Of a DNA stretch of 25,902 bases, positions 6,758-14,908 are shown piece after piece. Position numbers and translations under genes: made by a program. Under the pieces are notes generated by a model. It did no database searches. It was not told where the DNA came from and saw nothing but the letters and a program-made list of their open reading frames with translations. Position 1 is the stretch's first letter; every line of letters starts with the position of its first letter. Origin of the DNA: DASVWZ01 sp036392935 (GTDB lineage Bacteria; Acidobacteriota; Terriglobia; Terriglobales; Acidobacteriaceae); contig DASVWZ010000053.1 of NCBI GenBank assembly GCA_036392935.1, positions 1 through 25,902 of the forward strand, in the 5' to 3' direction.

Positions 6758-7480
6758 TTATTCCCCAGAATCGCGAGCGTCCGGTCGCTTTTTATGTCTA
6801 TTGGCGATGGCGCGGCCGAGATCGGGCAGGAATTCTTTCACCACACCAAACCCCATGTTGCTGGCCATGGTGATGCCGAAGCTCACGGCTCCGTCTCCTG
6901 CAGAGCGCGTGCTGGGAGGCTGCCAAAGGCGCGACAAGAAAGCACCGGCAGCCACCCCACCCAGTTGGGACACCGAGATATGCAGGCTTCCGTTATCGTG
7001 CCGCGCCAATATGCCGCTGGCCGTCGCATAGCCGAGGCGTGGCCAAAGGTTCTTCTTGCCGGAGTTGAAGTAGCGGTTGTCCTCGCGCAAAACGCTGGCG
7101 ATGCCAAATGTTACAGTGCGCTGAATTGTGTACTGACCCAGGATGTTTGCGAATCTCTTCCCGTAGCCGGAAGCTCCCTGTTCCCATTCTTCAGGCTTGT
7201 CATTCCATTGATCAATTCCCGCTGAAAAGCCAGCCTTGATGTAGCCGAGTGGGTTGGACATCGTCTTCAAATAGAGATGGGTTCGCTCCCGTTGGGTCAG
7301 GGGGCGGAAATCGCTGGCCTTCAGTGTGCCTGCCATGTTCAGGTAATTGAAGAGGTAGTCGATTCCCTTAGCCTCAGCGGCAGGCTTGGGTGCTGGGGTG
7401 TTTGAGTCCGGCGTTTGCGCCGATGCCAGCCGCCCCACGATGAGAACGACGATAGCAAGCCCGCGATACCTTATGTTCAT
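6758..7480 (-). CDS. Secreted or envelope protein of unknown function
   Basis: A 240-residue protein starting with a signal peptide (hydrophobic residues about 7-16, likely cut after the ASA near residue 20), then a Pro/Ala-rich stretch. The rest has alternating aromatic and small residues and several Gly/Ala-rich hydrophobic segments (ASGILAR, GGVAAGAFLSRL, FGITMASNMGFGVVKEF), which could be membrane-associated or short barrel strands. I do not recognise a family; similar proteins seem typical of Acidobacteriota. The start at 7480 is chosen because it opens the signal peptide; an in-frame ATG at 7537 would add 19 residues in front of it. It has no clear operon partner and is divergent from lptFG across a 461-base gap. 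Confidence 0.65.
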   Translation of the reverse strand: MNIRYRGLAIVVLIVGRLASAQTPDSNTPAPKPAAEAKGIDYLFNYLNMAGTLKASDFRPLTQRERTHLYLKTMSNPLGYIKAGFSAGIDQWNDKPEEWEQGASGYGKRFANILGQYTIQRTVTFGIASVLREDNRYFNSGKKNLWPRLGYATASGILARHDNGSLHISVSQLGGVAAGAFLSRLWQPPSTRSAGDGAVSFGITMASNMGFGVVKEFLPDLGRAIANRHKKRPDARDSGE

Positions 7481-7603
7481 CGCGCTCACGGTCGAGATTT
7501 GCAAGCGGGTTCGTCGAGGAATAACCGCAAAATGCAATCTGTTGATTTGAGTTTAGCAGTTCGAAGCGGAGGTGGGTGGGTGGTTCAAAAAGAAGACGAC
7601 TGC

Positions 7604-7632
7604 GCCGCACCTGCGCGCTGCCGCGGTGCGGC
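7604..7632. repeat. Perfect inverted repeat, 8-bp arms
   Basis: GCCGCACC and GGTGCGGC are separated by 13 bases. There is no T-run on either side and the flanking genes diverge, so this is not a terminator. It may be a remnant of a palindromic element or a protein-binding site. Confidence 0.4.
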
Positions 7633-7800
7633 TTCGCTCACGATAAAAGCGGTGGGAGGACGAGCGTAGGCGAAGTGGCATGAAACGCAAGGTCCCTCGA
7701 CTGCGGTGATCGCCCGCGCGGCGAGCGATCATCCTTGCTCGGGATGAATGTTCGGGGGGTGGTTGTGGGGAAGCAGGGTAGGTCCCTCACGCATTAGCGG

Positions 7801-7845
7801 CAGATTCCTCGCGGCTGAGGCTCTTCGGAATGACGATAGTGGGGG
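7801..7845. repeat. Degenerate dispersed intergenic repeat (copy B)
   Basis: CAGATTCCTCG, a GC-rich middle, then CGGAATGACGATAGTGGGG parallels the segment at 2082-2125. Both copies are intergenic and upstream of plus-strand genes. Confidence 0.4.
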
Positions 7846-7941
7846 AACGGTTACGGCACCACTGAAGTCGTGTCCTTCCGGCAAGCGGCGCCGTCCGCAG
7901 CGTTTCTCTTCCCCGTGTTATGCTCGGTCTAAGCGGTAGCC

Positions 7942-10266
7942 ATGCGGATTCTGACCCGCTACATCCTGCGCGAAGTCACGTCGCACGCGCTTATTGGCGT
8001 GGCGGTGTTCACGTTTGTCCTATTCACCAAAGATTTGGGTCAACTGCTGGAACTGGTTGTCCGCAACAGCGCGCCGCTGCCGAGCGTGGCGGAAATTTTC
8101 CTATACATTTTGCCGGTTACGTTGACCATCAGCCTGCCTGCCGGGGTGCTGGTGGGGATTCTCATCGGGCTGAGCCGACTCGCGGCGGACAGCGAAATCA
8201 CGGCGATGCGGGCCAGCGGGATCGGAGTCTGGACATTCCTGCGCGTAATTTCGATTTTTGCTTTTGCGGCGTGGATTCTGTCGCTGGCGAATGGGATTTA
8301 TCTGGCGCCGCAAGCGCAGGCGGCGATGGCGCGACTTGAGGACAGGCTGAAGGCGTCACAAGTGTCTTTTGAAGTGCAGCCGCGGGTTTTTTACGAGGGA
8401 TTTCCGCAACTTGTGCTTTACGTGGAGAGCGTGAAGGGCGCGGAAAAGGCGGCATTGTGGAAGGGCGTGTTTATTGCGGATACGAGCAATCCGCAGTTTC
8501 CGCGGATCACGCTGGCGCAGCAAGGCATTCTGGTGAGTGAAGGACCGGAGACGCTGCATCTGCATTTGATCAACGGATCGACGCATGAGCTGGATCCGAA
8601 GGATCCGAGCAAATATTCGATTTCGACATTCGAGCAGACGGATATTCCGATTGCCGCGCCAGCCGCGAATCAGGCGAAAGAGCAGGAAGCGGCGCCGGTG
8701 ACGCAGTTGAGCACGATGGAGCTGTGGAGAGAAGGCAATGCGGCGGCGAATACGGCGGCGGGGCGATGGGCGCTGATTGAATTTCATCGCAGGATTGCGC
8801 TGGCGACGGCGTGCCTGGTGCTGGCGCTGGTTGGGATCCCGCTGGGGCTGTCGTCAAAAAAAGGCGGGAAGTCGAGCGGGTTTGTGCTGACGATCCTGCT
8901 GGTGTTCGCGTACTACTTTGCGTCGCTGGTGGGAGTGTCGCTGGCGCGGCAAGGAAAGGTTTCGCCAGGGCTGGGAGTGTGGTTGGCAGACATTGTTTTT
9001 TTTGTGGCCGGCGCTTTTTTGTTGTGGCGGGCGGAGCGGCGACCGTTCGAGATCAGCGGCCTTTTTGGATTGCGAAAAGTGCGGCCTGAAGCCGGCATCA
9101 GGCCCTTGCGGCTGCCGGCCCAATTGGTGGAAAGCGCGCGGGAGCGGTCGTCGTGGAGGCCATTCGGCATGCGCTTCCCGATGATTCTGGACGATTATGT
9201 CCTGCGCGATTTTTTTGTGAACCTGGCGATGGTGATCACAACGTTCTTGATGCTGTTGCTGGTGTTCACACTGTTCGAACTGCTGGGAGATATTCTGCGG
9301 AACGGCGTATCGCCGGTGGTGGTAAGCGAATATTTACTCAACGTCACGCCATATTTTCTTTACAACATTACGCCGCTGAGCATTCTGCTGGCGGTTCTGA
9401 TTACGTTTGGAGTGATGCAGCGAACCAATGAAATTACGGCGATGAAGGCGACGGGCATCAGCATTTACCGGATTATTATTCCGGTGCTGCTGGCGACGGT
9501 GGTGCTGGCGGCGGGGCTTTTTGGCTTCGATCAGTTTTATTTGCCACACGCCAACAAACGGCAGGATGAGTTGCGCAACACCATCAAGGGGAAGCCGACG
9601 CAGACGTATTTGAATCCTGACCGAAAGTGGATTTTTGGCGAGCACTCGAATATTTACTACTATCAACTGTTCGATTCGGACAAAAACCAGTTCGGCCGGC
9701 TTTCGGTGTTTCAGTTTGATCCGGCCAGCTTGCAGTTGACCAAGCGCATATACGCCGACCGGGCGCAGTGGGATGACGATGTGCAGCGCTGGGTGCTGAC
9801 GCGGGGATGGGTGCGGAACCTGCGAGGTTCGGCGATTGAAGACTATAAGACATTTCTGGTGGATTCGTTCGGCGCGGTGAGCGAGCCGCCGGCATACTTC
9901 AAGAAAGAAGTGAAGCAGTCTTCGGAGATGAATTACGAGGAGCTGCGCCGGTATATTTTCGATCTGCAGCGGAGCGGGTTTGATGTAGTGCGGCTGAAGG
10001 TGCAGTTGGCGAAGAAATTTGCGTTTCCCGCGATTGCCATTGTGATGGCGGTGCTGGCAATCCCGTTTGCGATGTCAGCGGGTCGGCGGAGCACGGTGGC
10101 CGGCGTGGCGACTGCCGTAGGGATTGCCGTGGTGTACTGGATGATGTCCGGATTGCTCGAGGCGATGGGCAACATCAGCCAGTTGCCGCCGGTGCTGGCG
10201 GCGTGGTCCCCGGATGTGATCTTTGCGCTGCTGGGCGGGTATTTGATTTTGAAGGTGCCGACGTAA
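7942..10266 (+). CDS. lptFG: Single-chain LptF-LptG lipopolysaccharide export permease fusion
   Basis: LptF and LptG are the two inner-membrane permeases that, with the LptB ATPase, extract lipopolysaccharide and pass it to the periplasmic bridge. This 774-residue protein contains both. The first half (residues about 1-365) opens with RILTRYILREVTSHAL and has the LPVTLTISLPAGVLVGIL helix and the SEITAMRASGI coupling segment. After a basic linker (about 366-409), the second half starts near Met414 with ILDDYVLRDFF and repeats the pattern (LLAVLITFGVMQRTNEITAMKATGI). Each half has two N-terminal helices, a periplasmic beta-jellyroll region and more C-terminal helices. The ATG at 7942 directly precedes the LptF-like start; the ribosome-binding site is weak. 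No lptB or lptC adjoins it. Confidence 0.93.
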   Translation: MRILTRYILREVTSHALIGVAVFTFVLFTKDLGQLLELVVRNSAPLPSVAEIFLYILPVTLTISLPAGVLVGILIGLSRLAADSEITAMRASGIGVWTFLRVISIFAFAAWILSLANGIYLAPQAQAAMARLEDRLKASQVSFEVQPRVFYEGFPQLVLYVESVKGAEKAALWKGVFIADTSNPQFPRITLAQQGILVSEGPETLHLHLINGSTHELDPKDPSKYSISTFEQTDIPIAAPAANQAKEQEAAPVTQLSTMELWREGNAAANTAAGRWALIEFHRRIALATACLVLALVGIPLGLSSKKGGKSSGFVLTILLVFAYYFASLVGVSLARQGKVSPGLGVWLADIVFFVAGAFLLWRAERRPFEISGLFGLRKVRPEAGIRPLRLPAQLVESARERSSWRPFGMRFPMILDDYVLRDFFVNLAMVITTFLMLLLVFTLFELLGDILRNGVSPVVVSEYLLNVTPYFLYNITPLSILLAVLITFGVMQRTNEITAMKATGISIYRIIIPVLLATVVLAAGLFGFDQFYLPHANKRQDELRNTIKGKPTQTYLNPDRKWIFGEHSNIYYYQLFDSDKNQFGRLSVFQFDPASLQLTKRIYADRAQWDDDVQRWVLTRGWVRNLRGSAIEDYKTFLVDSFGAVSEPPAYFKKEVKQSSEMNYEELRRYIFDLQRSGFDVVRLKVQLAKKFAFPAIAIVMAVLAIPFAMSAGRRSTVAGVATAVGIAVVYWMMSGLLEAMGNISQLPPVLAAWSPDVIFALLGGYLILKVPT

Positions 10267-10323
10267 ACCGGCGGTTTCCTACCTTGCCGCTTCTGACCCT
10301 CGCGGCTGCTTATCTTGCAGCTA

Positions 10324-11502
10324 TTATCTCGCTACCACCGATGACGGCTGGCCGCCTTGCAAAATGTAGGGCGCTCCGTAGTTAGTCAACTGTCCGGACT
10401 GCGTGTTGAGGGTGTAAATCGAAATCGAAGTACCGCCGTTGTTGGCCACGTAAGCGTAATCGGTGAGGTTGTAAACCGTGCTGCCGACGTAGGTGCCCGT
10501 TTGTCCGGAGATGACGGTGATGGAGACGGGACTGGTGCCGGTGGAGATGGCAGGGTTCGAAAGTGGAGTCAGGACGCCGCTTCCCGGACTGAATAGGTAT
10601 TGGGAAATCTGATTGGAGGCGAAATCGGCGACGTAGACGAAATTCCAGAAGGGATCGCTCGCGATGGAGATGGGGCCTTGTCCGGCAGCGACGGGAGGGC
10701 CGACCTGGGTCAACTGGCCGTTCGGCGTGGGACAAGTGGCGGAGACCACCACGCAGAGAGCGTAGCTGGTGACGTTGTTGGATCCCTGGTTGACCACGAA
10801 GAGAAAATTTCCGTTGTTGGAAATGCCGAGCGCAGCGGGAGCGATGCAGACGCCGGGCTGCGCGCAGGCGGGGTAGGGCGTCGTGAGAAGCGGGGTCAGG
10901 GCGCCGGTGGCAGCGTTATAGCGAAAAGGGAAAACTGTATTGGTGAACTGGTTGGCAACGTAGATGTAGTTCCCTGCCGGGGGAACGGCGACGGCGATGG
11001 GGCCGGTGGGGACGTTTTCAGTTCCTTTGGGGATGGTGGTAAACGGGGAACCGGCAACTGGAGCGAGGTCGGTGCCGTTGATGGTGAACACGGAGACGTC
11101 GTTACTTTTCTGATTGGCGACGAAGAGGAATTTGCCGGAGGGATCGACGGCCAAACCCATGGGGGTGGTGCCGGTGCGGAAATTGTTCCCGACGGAGAGA
11201 GAGCCGTCGGTGTTGACGGCGTAGGTGGTGACGAAATTTCCGCCAGAGTTCGAAACAAAGATGGTAGTGAAATCGGGATTGATGGCGATGCTGGCCGGAT
11301 TCAGGCCGGTCTGGATGGCGGTGATGCCGGAGATGGCTCCCGAGCTGAGCGCGATGCCATAGCTGGTAAGAGTGGAGTTACCCTGCGTGGAGACAAACAA
11401 GTATCCGGTGCCGGAGGCGGTGGTGCCGTTGCCGGAACTGCAAGAAAGGGCAAGGATGCCGAGCGTGATCACGGTCACCGCGGCGAGGGCGCGAAACTTC
11501 AT
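10324..11502 (-). CDS. Secreted lactonase-type (YVTN) beta-propeller protein
   Basis: A 392-residue exported protein. An N-terminal hydrophobic segment (about 5-19) ends at LALSC, an imperfect lipobox, so Cys21 may be lipidated. The rest is a series of propeller blades of the YVTN/lactonase (6-phosphogluconolactonase-like) type: YLFVSTQGNSTLTSY, TIFVSNSGGN, FLFVANQKSNDVSVF, YIYVANQFTN, FLFVVNQGSNNVTSY, FVYVADFASNQISQY and YAYVANNGGTSISIY, which fits seven blades. AGGAG lies about ten bases before the ATG. Such proteins are abundant in Acidobacteriota; a lactonase activity cannot be claimed from repeats alone. It is convergent with lptFG (57-base gap) and has no evident operon partner. Confidence 0.85.
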   Translation of the reverse strand: MKFRALAAVTVITLGILALSCSSGNGTTASGTGYLFVSTQGNSTLTSYGIALSSGAISGITAIQTGLNPASIAINPDFTTIFVSNSGGNFVTTYAVNTDGSLSVGNNFRTGTTPMGLAVDPSGKFLFVANQKSNDVSVFTINGTDLAPVAGSPFTTIPKGTENVPTGPIAVAVPPAGNYIYVANQFTNTVFPFRYNAATGALTPLLTTPYPACAQPGVCIAPAALGISNNGNFLFVVNQGSNNVTSYALCVVVSATCPTPNGQLTQVGPPVAAGQGPISIASDPFWNFVYVADFASNQISQYLFSPGSGVLTPLSNPAISTGTSPVSITVISGQTGTYVGSTVYNLTDYAYVANNGGTSISIYTLNTQSGQLTNYGAPYILQGGQPSSVVAR

Positions 11503-11710
11503 TCCAATTCATCTCCTGTTGTCGAATCGAATGCCTGCGGGACGAAGTCCCTGCCGCAGGGTATCGATAGAAACCCGGGTGCAATTTCAACGATCCAGCA
11601 TTTCAATGATGCATCAAGGATAACCGGGAAGTCGAAAGTCCTCAAGCGGGGTGGTGGGAGAACAGAGACGGTTGCTTGGGGATTTTTTGGAGTTCCGTTT
11701 GTAGGGTTTA

Positions 11711-13114
11711 CTAGGAGACGCCGGCAGGTTGTGGCTCTGAGATTGGCTCGCGCGAAGTTTGGCCAAGCGGAATACGGATTTCAACGATCAAACCACCTTC
11801 ATTGCGATTGCGCGCGCTCACCGTGCCGCCGTGGAGGCGGACGGCGCGGTCGGCAATGGCGAGACCGAGCCCAACTCCGCCGGTGCCTCGCTCGCGTGCG
11901 TCGTCGATGCGGTAAAAGGGCTGGAAAAGTTTCTCCAGCGAACTTTCTGGAACGCCGGGGCCGAAGTCGGCAATGCTAATGACTGCTTGCGGGTCCTCTG
12001 CGTTCTGAGCGGCTTCCATGCGAATGGAGACGGCGGTGCCTTCGGCAGTGTAACGGATGGCATTGCGAACGACATTTTCGATGGCGCTGTGAAGCAGGGT
12101 CGGGTTGCCGAAAACCTCACAGGGATCGATTACCGCAACTTCCACGCCACAGCGGCGGCTCTGGGCTTCGTAAGCGGCGTCGCGGGCAACTTCGCCGATG
12201 AGCTCAGTCAAGTCGACGGACGACTGGAGCACGGGCTCGGCGTTGGCCTCAAGGCGCGAGAGCGTGAGCACATGCTGGATGAGCTCGTTGAGGCGATTGG
12301 ATTCGCGCTCAATGCGGTCGAGGGAACTGCTGGCTTCAATGCCGCTGCGCTGACGCGCGAGCTCAAGGGCGACGCTGAGGCGAGCGAGCGGCGAACGGAG
12401 TTCGTGCGAGATATCAGTCAGCAAACGTTTTTGCGCCTGCACCAGAGTCTGGATGCGTTCGGCCATGCCATCGAAATCGCGGGTCAGTTCGGCAATCTCA
12501 TCATGGCGGTTGGGCGAAGGCATGCCGGCGCGGGCGCTGAGATCTCCGGATGCGAGCTTTTGGGTGGCGGCACGCAGGCGCACAATCGGCGCAGTTAAGG
12601 ATCGCGCAAGAATGTAGCAGACCAGGCCGGAAGAAAGTACGGCGATCAAAATGCCGAGACCCGGCACGCCGTGCGGGCCAAAGGGACCGTGGTGGTCGGG
12701 CAACTCAACGATCAAGGTGTAACGCTGGCCATCGGGGCCAGTGCCGACTTCGCGGAGAAACGGCATCGGGCTGAAGCGGCCGAGCAGGGTATCGGCGGGA
12801 TGACGATTGCCAATGGCGGCATCCATCACCGGCGGAGGGAGATGACGACCGAGCAGGTCGTGATTCTGGGCGTCAAAGAGATAGAGTCGTACACCGCGCG
12901 ACTCGTGCACGGACCGCAGGTATTTCCAGAGTCCCTGTTCGCCGCCTTCGTTGTGGGCGGCGACCGCTTCCATCAGGATTTTCGATTGCTGGGCTTCAAT
13001 CGCGGTGACGTCAGCAGGGGTGCGCGAAGTAATGGTGACCAGAATTGCCAGCACCACGATGAGTGCCCCCGCGATCCAGAAGGAAAGGAAGATGCGGACG
13101 AACAAGCTCTTCAT
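11711..13114 (-). CDS. cpxA: CpxA-like envelope-stress sensor histidine kinase
   Basis: A 467-residue inner-membrane kinase. Order: helix 1 (about 8-28), a periplasmic sensor (30-150), helix 2 (151-170), HAMP (171-223), a HisKA domain with phosphorylated His237 in DISHELRSPLARL, and a HATPase domain with the N box (ENVVRNAIRY, Asn347/351), G1 (DFGPGVP), F box (FQPFYRID) and G2 (GVGLGLAI). The H-box and overall layout are most like CpxA. Its ATG overlaps the stop codon of the response regulator gene by four bases (ATGA), so translation is probably coupled. The sensor segment contains a His/Pro/Gly-rich part near 140-150. A CpxP-like gene divergent from the pair supports an envelope-stress role. 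Confidence 0.9.
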   Translation of the reverse strand: MKSLFVRIFLSFWIAGALIVVLAILVTITSRTPADVTAIEAQQSKILMEAVAAHNEGGEQGLWKYLRSVHESRGVRLYLFDAQNHDLLGRHLPPPVMDAAIGNRHPADTLLGRFSPMPFLREVGTGPDGQRYTLIVELPDHHGPFGPHGVPGLGILIAVLSSGLVCYILARSLTAPIVRLRAATQKLASGDLSARAGMPSPNRHDEIAELTRDFDGMAERIQTLVQAQKRLLTDISHELRSPLARLSVALELARQRSGIEASSSLDRIERESNRLNELIQHVLTLSRLEANAEPVLQSSVDLTELIGEVARDAAYEAQSRRCGVEVAVIDPCEVFGNPTLLHSAIENVVRNAIRYTAEGTAVSIRMEAAQNAEDPQAVISIADFGPGVPESSLEKLFQPFYRIDDARERGTGGVGLGLAIADRAVRLHGGTVSARNRNEGGLIVEIRIPLGQTSREPISEPQPAGVS

Positions 13115-13824
13115 TCGTGGGCGCTCCCGGCGTGATTGCGGGGCCGAGCGAAAATGTAGCCGACGCCGCGTACGGTCTTGATGTAGTCGGTGGTGCTATC
13201 GGAGTCGCCGAGCTTTTTGCGCACTTTGCTCACGTGCATGTCGATGCTGCGATCGAAGGGAGAGAACTTGCGGCCAAGCACGGCGTCGACCAGGTGCTCA
13301 CGAGTGACCACGCGGCCGGCTTCGCCGAGGAGCACGTGAAGCAGATTGAATTCTACCGAGGTCAGCTCGACCGGCTTGCCGTGGTGAGTGACAGAGCGGG
13401 TTGCGGGATCGAGTTCAATTTCCCCCACTTTGATGGATGCGGGAACAGCTTCCCCAGGCGAGCCTTTGGTGCGGCGAAGTACGGCGCGGATGCGTGCCAC
13501 CAGTTCGCGCGGGTTGAATGGCTTGGGCAGATAATCATCGGCGCCGATTTCGAGGCCGACGATGCGGTCGACATCTTCTCCGCGGGCTGTAAGCAGGAGA
13601 ACCGGGATGCGTGAACTTGCCCGCAGGCGGCGCAGAACCTCGAGGCCGTTCAGGCCGGGCAGCATGATGTCCAACACAACCAAAAGATGCTCGCCGGCTT
13701 GAGCGCGCTCGAGTCCGCGAATGCCGTCGTTGACCGCTTCCACCTGAAAGCCTTCAGGCTCAAGATATTCGGTGACGAGGCTGGATAGCTCGGCGTCGTC
13801 GTCGATGACCAGAATCTGTTCCAT
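13111..13824 (-). CDS. cpxR: CpxR-like OmpR-family response regulator
   Basis: A 237-residue DNA-binding regulator. The receiver domain (1-115) has the acidic pair Asp8/Asp9, phosphorylated Asp52 in LVVLDIMLPG, Thr79 and Lys101 (YLPKPF). An OmpR/PhoB winged helix fills about 128-232, with ELTSVEFNLL, SIDMHVSKVRKKLG and TVRGVGYIF. It is first in the cpxRA operon and its stop overlaps the cpxA start. No Shine-Dalgarno sequence precedes the ATG, and TAGAAC lies nine bases upstream, so translation may be (nearly) leaderless. A GTAAA-N5-GTCAA sequence 38 bases upstream resembles the CpxR box and could give autoregulation. Confidence 0.92.
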   Translation of the reverse strand: MEQILVIDDDAELSSLVTEYLEPEGFQVEAVNDGIRGLERAQAGEHLLVVLDIMLPGLNGLEVLRRLRASSRIPVLLLTARGEDVDRIVGLEIGADDYLPKPFNPRELVARIRAVLRRTKGSPGEAVPASIKVGEIELDPATRSVTHHGKPVELTSVEFNLLHVLLGEAGRVVTREHLVDAVLGRKFSPFDRSIDMHVSKVRKKLGDSDSTTDYIKTVRGVGYIFARPRNHAGSAHE

Positions 13825-13861
13825 CTATTATCAGTTCTACAACATGCGGCCGGATGAAGGC

Positions 13862-13876
13862 GTAAAAATTTGTCAA
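13862..13876 (+). promoter_or_regulatory. Candidate CpxR box 1 (GTAAA-N5-GTCAA)
   Basis: It matches the enterobacterial CpxR consensus GTAAA-N5-GTAAA with one mismatch. It lies between the divergent cpxR and cpxP-like genes, nearer cpxR. The spacing of five is the classical one. The minus strand of the same segment also contains TTGACA, a possible -35. Confidence 0.45.
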
Positions 13877-14002
13877 AGCAGGGAGGGATTTTTTGCGAAA
13901 GTCTGCAAATGGGGAGCGGGTTTGCGCAGGGCGGTGGCGGCAACGGATTGTTAGCCATGCAGTTAATGTTGCACTTAAAGCCAGTGTCTTCAATTGGTTC
14001 GT

Positions 14003-14017
14003 TTTACAAATCTTTAC
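14003..14017 (-). promoter_or_regulatory. Candidate CpxR box 2 (perfect GTAAA-N5-GTAAA on the minus strand)
   Basis: The plus strand reads TTTAC-AAATC-TTTAC, so the minus strand is an exact GTAAA-N5-GTAAA. It lies 88 bases upstream of the cpxP-like start and is followed six bases later by TTGACT (14023-14028). A binding site for the adjacent CpxR is plausible both from the match and from the place. Confidence 0.55.
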
Positions 14018-14104
14018 TCCGGTTGACTGTATTTTTATCCCCTGGCCCAAGGAAAAGTGTTCTTATAAATGACAACCTCGGGGGAAACCGAAAAGGAGAT
14101 GTAT

Positions 14105-14599
14105 ATGAAGTTTGTTGGTTCGAAGATTTTGGCGATTTGCATGGCAGTTGCGCTGTTGGGATCGGTGGCATTGGCGCAGGGCCCACACGGCGCTGGACGC
14201 GAGGGGGGTGGGCTTTTCGGCGGCCCGATGTTCGACATGATGTCGGACTACCTGAACCTTTCGGATGCGCAACAGACGCAGATCAAACAAATCATGCACT
14301 CGGTAAAACCGGCGATGGAGCCGCTGTTCCAGCAGGAGATGCAAAACCACAAGGCGATGATGCAGCTGATCATGAGCAACAGCTTCGATGAGGCCAAGGC
14401 GCAGACACTGGCACAGCAGTCGGCGTCGATCCATGAGCAGATCGAACTGGCGCACGCCAAAGCCGCGCAGCAGGCTTACCAGCTTTTGACGCCGGACCAG
14501 AAAACCAAGCTGAGCGAGTTTTTGGCGAAGCAGGAGCAGCGCATGCAGGAGCATATGCAGGAGCGCGGGGAGCATCAGGCGCCGCCGGACAGTCAGTAA
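14105..14599 (+). CDS. CpxP/Spy-family periplasmic protein (LTxxQ motif)
   Basis: A 164-residue protein with a signal peptide (hydrophobic 8-24, likely cut after Ala24 in ALA-Q). The mature part is helical and rich in Met, Gln and His, with two LTxxQ-type motifs: LSDAQ (52-56) and LTPDQ (128-132). This is the hallmark of CpxP/Spy proteins, periplasmic chaperones and, for CpxP, dampeners of the CpxA kinase. AAGGAG sits six bases before the ATG at 14105; ATG at 14099 touches that site and is unlikely. It is divergent from cpxRA with two CpxR-box-like sequences between, the same arrangement as in enterobacteria. A strong hairpin terminator follows. The high Met/His content could also suggest metal binding. 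Confidence 0.85.
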   Translation: MKFVGSKILAICMAVALLGSVALAQGPHGAGREGGGLFGGPMFDMMSDYLNLSDAQQTQIKQIMHSVKPAMEPLFQQEMQNHKAMMQLIMSNSFDEAKAQTLAQQSASIHEQIELAHAKAAQQAYQLLTPDQKTKLSEFLAKQEQRMQEHMQERGEHQAPPDSQ

Positions 14600-14609
14600 G
14601 TTTTAGTGC

Positions 14610-14646
14610 AAGTGCGTGAGGGCATCGAGCCTTCACGCACTTTCAT
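14610..14646 (+). terminator. Rho-independent-type terminator after the CpxP-like gene
   Basis: AAGTGCGTGA (14610-14619) pairs perfectly with TCACGCACTT (14633-14642), extended inward by three pairs and a wobble to a five-base loop. A short, interrupted T-rich stretch follows. It starts ten bases after the stop codon. Confidence 0.7.
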
Positions 14647-14669
14647 TCTGCATTCTGTATGAGGGACTC

Positions 14670-14897
14670 ATGGCAATCTGGACATCAGAAGCCAGTTTCG
14701 TAGGTTTGATTGCTTCCGAGATGAATGCTGCAGTTGAGCGTTCGCTCGAATGCTGGATGGCGGAAATAGACCGCGCCCTTAGCGACACCCGATTGACCAC
14801 GATGGGAAGGCTGCACGCCGTCGAAGACATTCTGCAGCAGTACAAGACTCTTACCGGAAAAGCTTCCCTGGACGGCATCATCCGCCACGACAGTTAG
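14670..14897 (+). CDS. Small protein of unknown function (75 residues)
   Basis: GAGGGACTC directly precedes the ATG at 14670, which fixes this start over an upstream in-frame one that would lie within the terminator hairpin. The 75-residue protein has no signal peptide or membrane helix and is predicted to be mainly helical: an acidic amphipathic first half (SEMNAAVERSLECW, MAEIDRALSD) and a second helix (LHAVEDILQQYKTL). I do not recognise a family. The following gene's ribosome-binding site overlaps its stop codon, so the two are translationally linked. Confidence 0.6.
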   Translation: MAIWTSEASFVGLIASEMNAAVERSLECWMAEIDRALSDTRLTTMGRLHAVEDILQQYKTLTGKASLDGIIRHDS

Positions 14898-14908
14898 GAG
14901 ACCGTAAG

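Larger units (their letters stand above)
7481..7941. other. Non-coding stretch with repeats upstream of lptFG
   Basis: This 461-base divergent intergenic region has no convincing gene. It holds an 8-bp perfect inverted repeat (GCCGCACC at 7604-7611, GGTGCGGC at 7625-7632) without a T-tract, and a degenerate dispersed repeat at 7801-7845. TATGCT (7919-7924) just before lptFG could be a -10 element. Short open frames here lack ribosome-binding sites and coding-like composition. Confidence 0.55.

Noticed and set aside
6668..7225. A 185-codon plus-strand frame opposite the secreted gene at 6758-7480
   Set aside because: No ribosome-binding site or domain; the opposite strand encodes a protein with a signal peptide.
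7604..7632. Hairpin as a transcription terminator
   Set aside because: The flanking genes diverge from this gap and there is no T-tract on either strand.
10600..11979. A 459-codon open frame antisense to the beta-propeller gene
   Set aside because: Low-complexity Gly/Asp/Val-rich product crossing an intergenic gap into cpxA; the opposite frame has blade repeats, a signal peptide and a ribosome-binding site.
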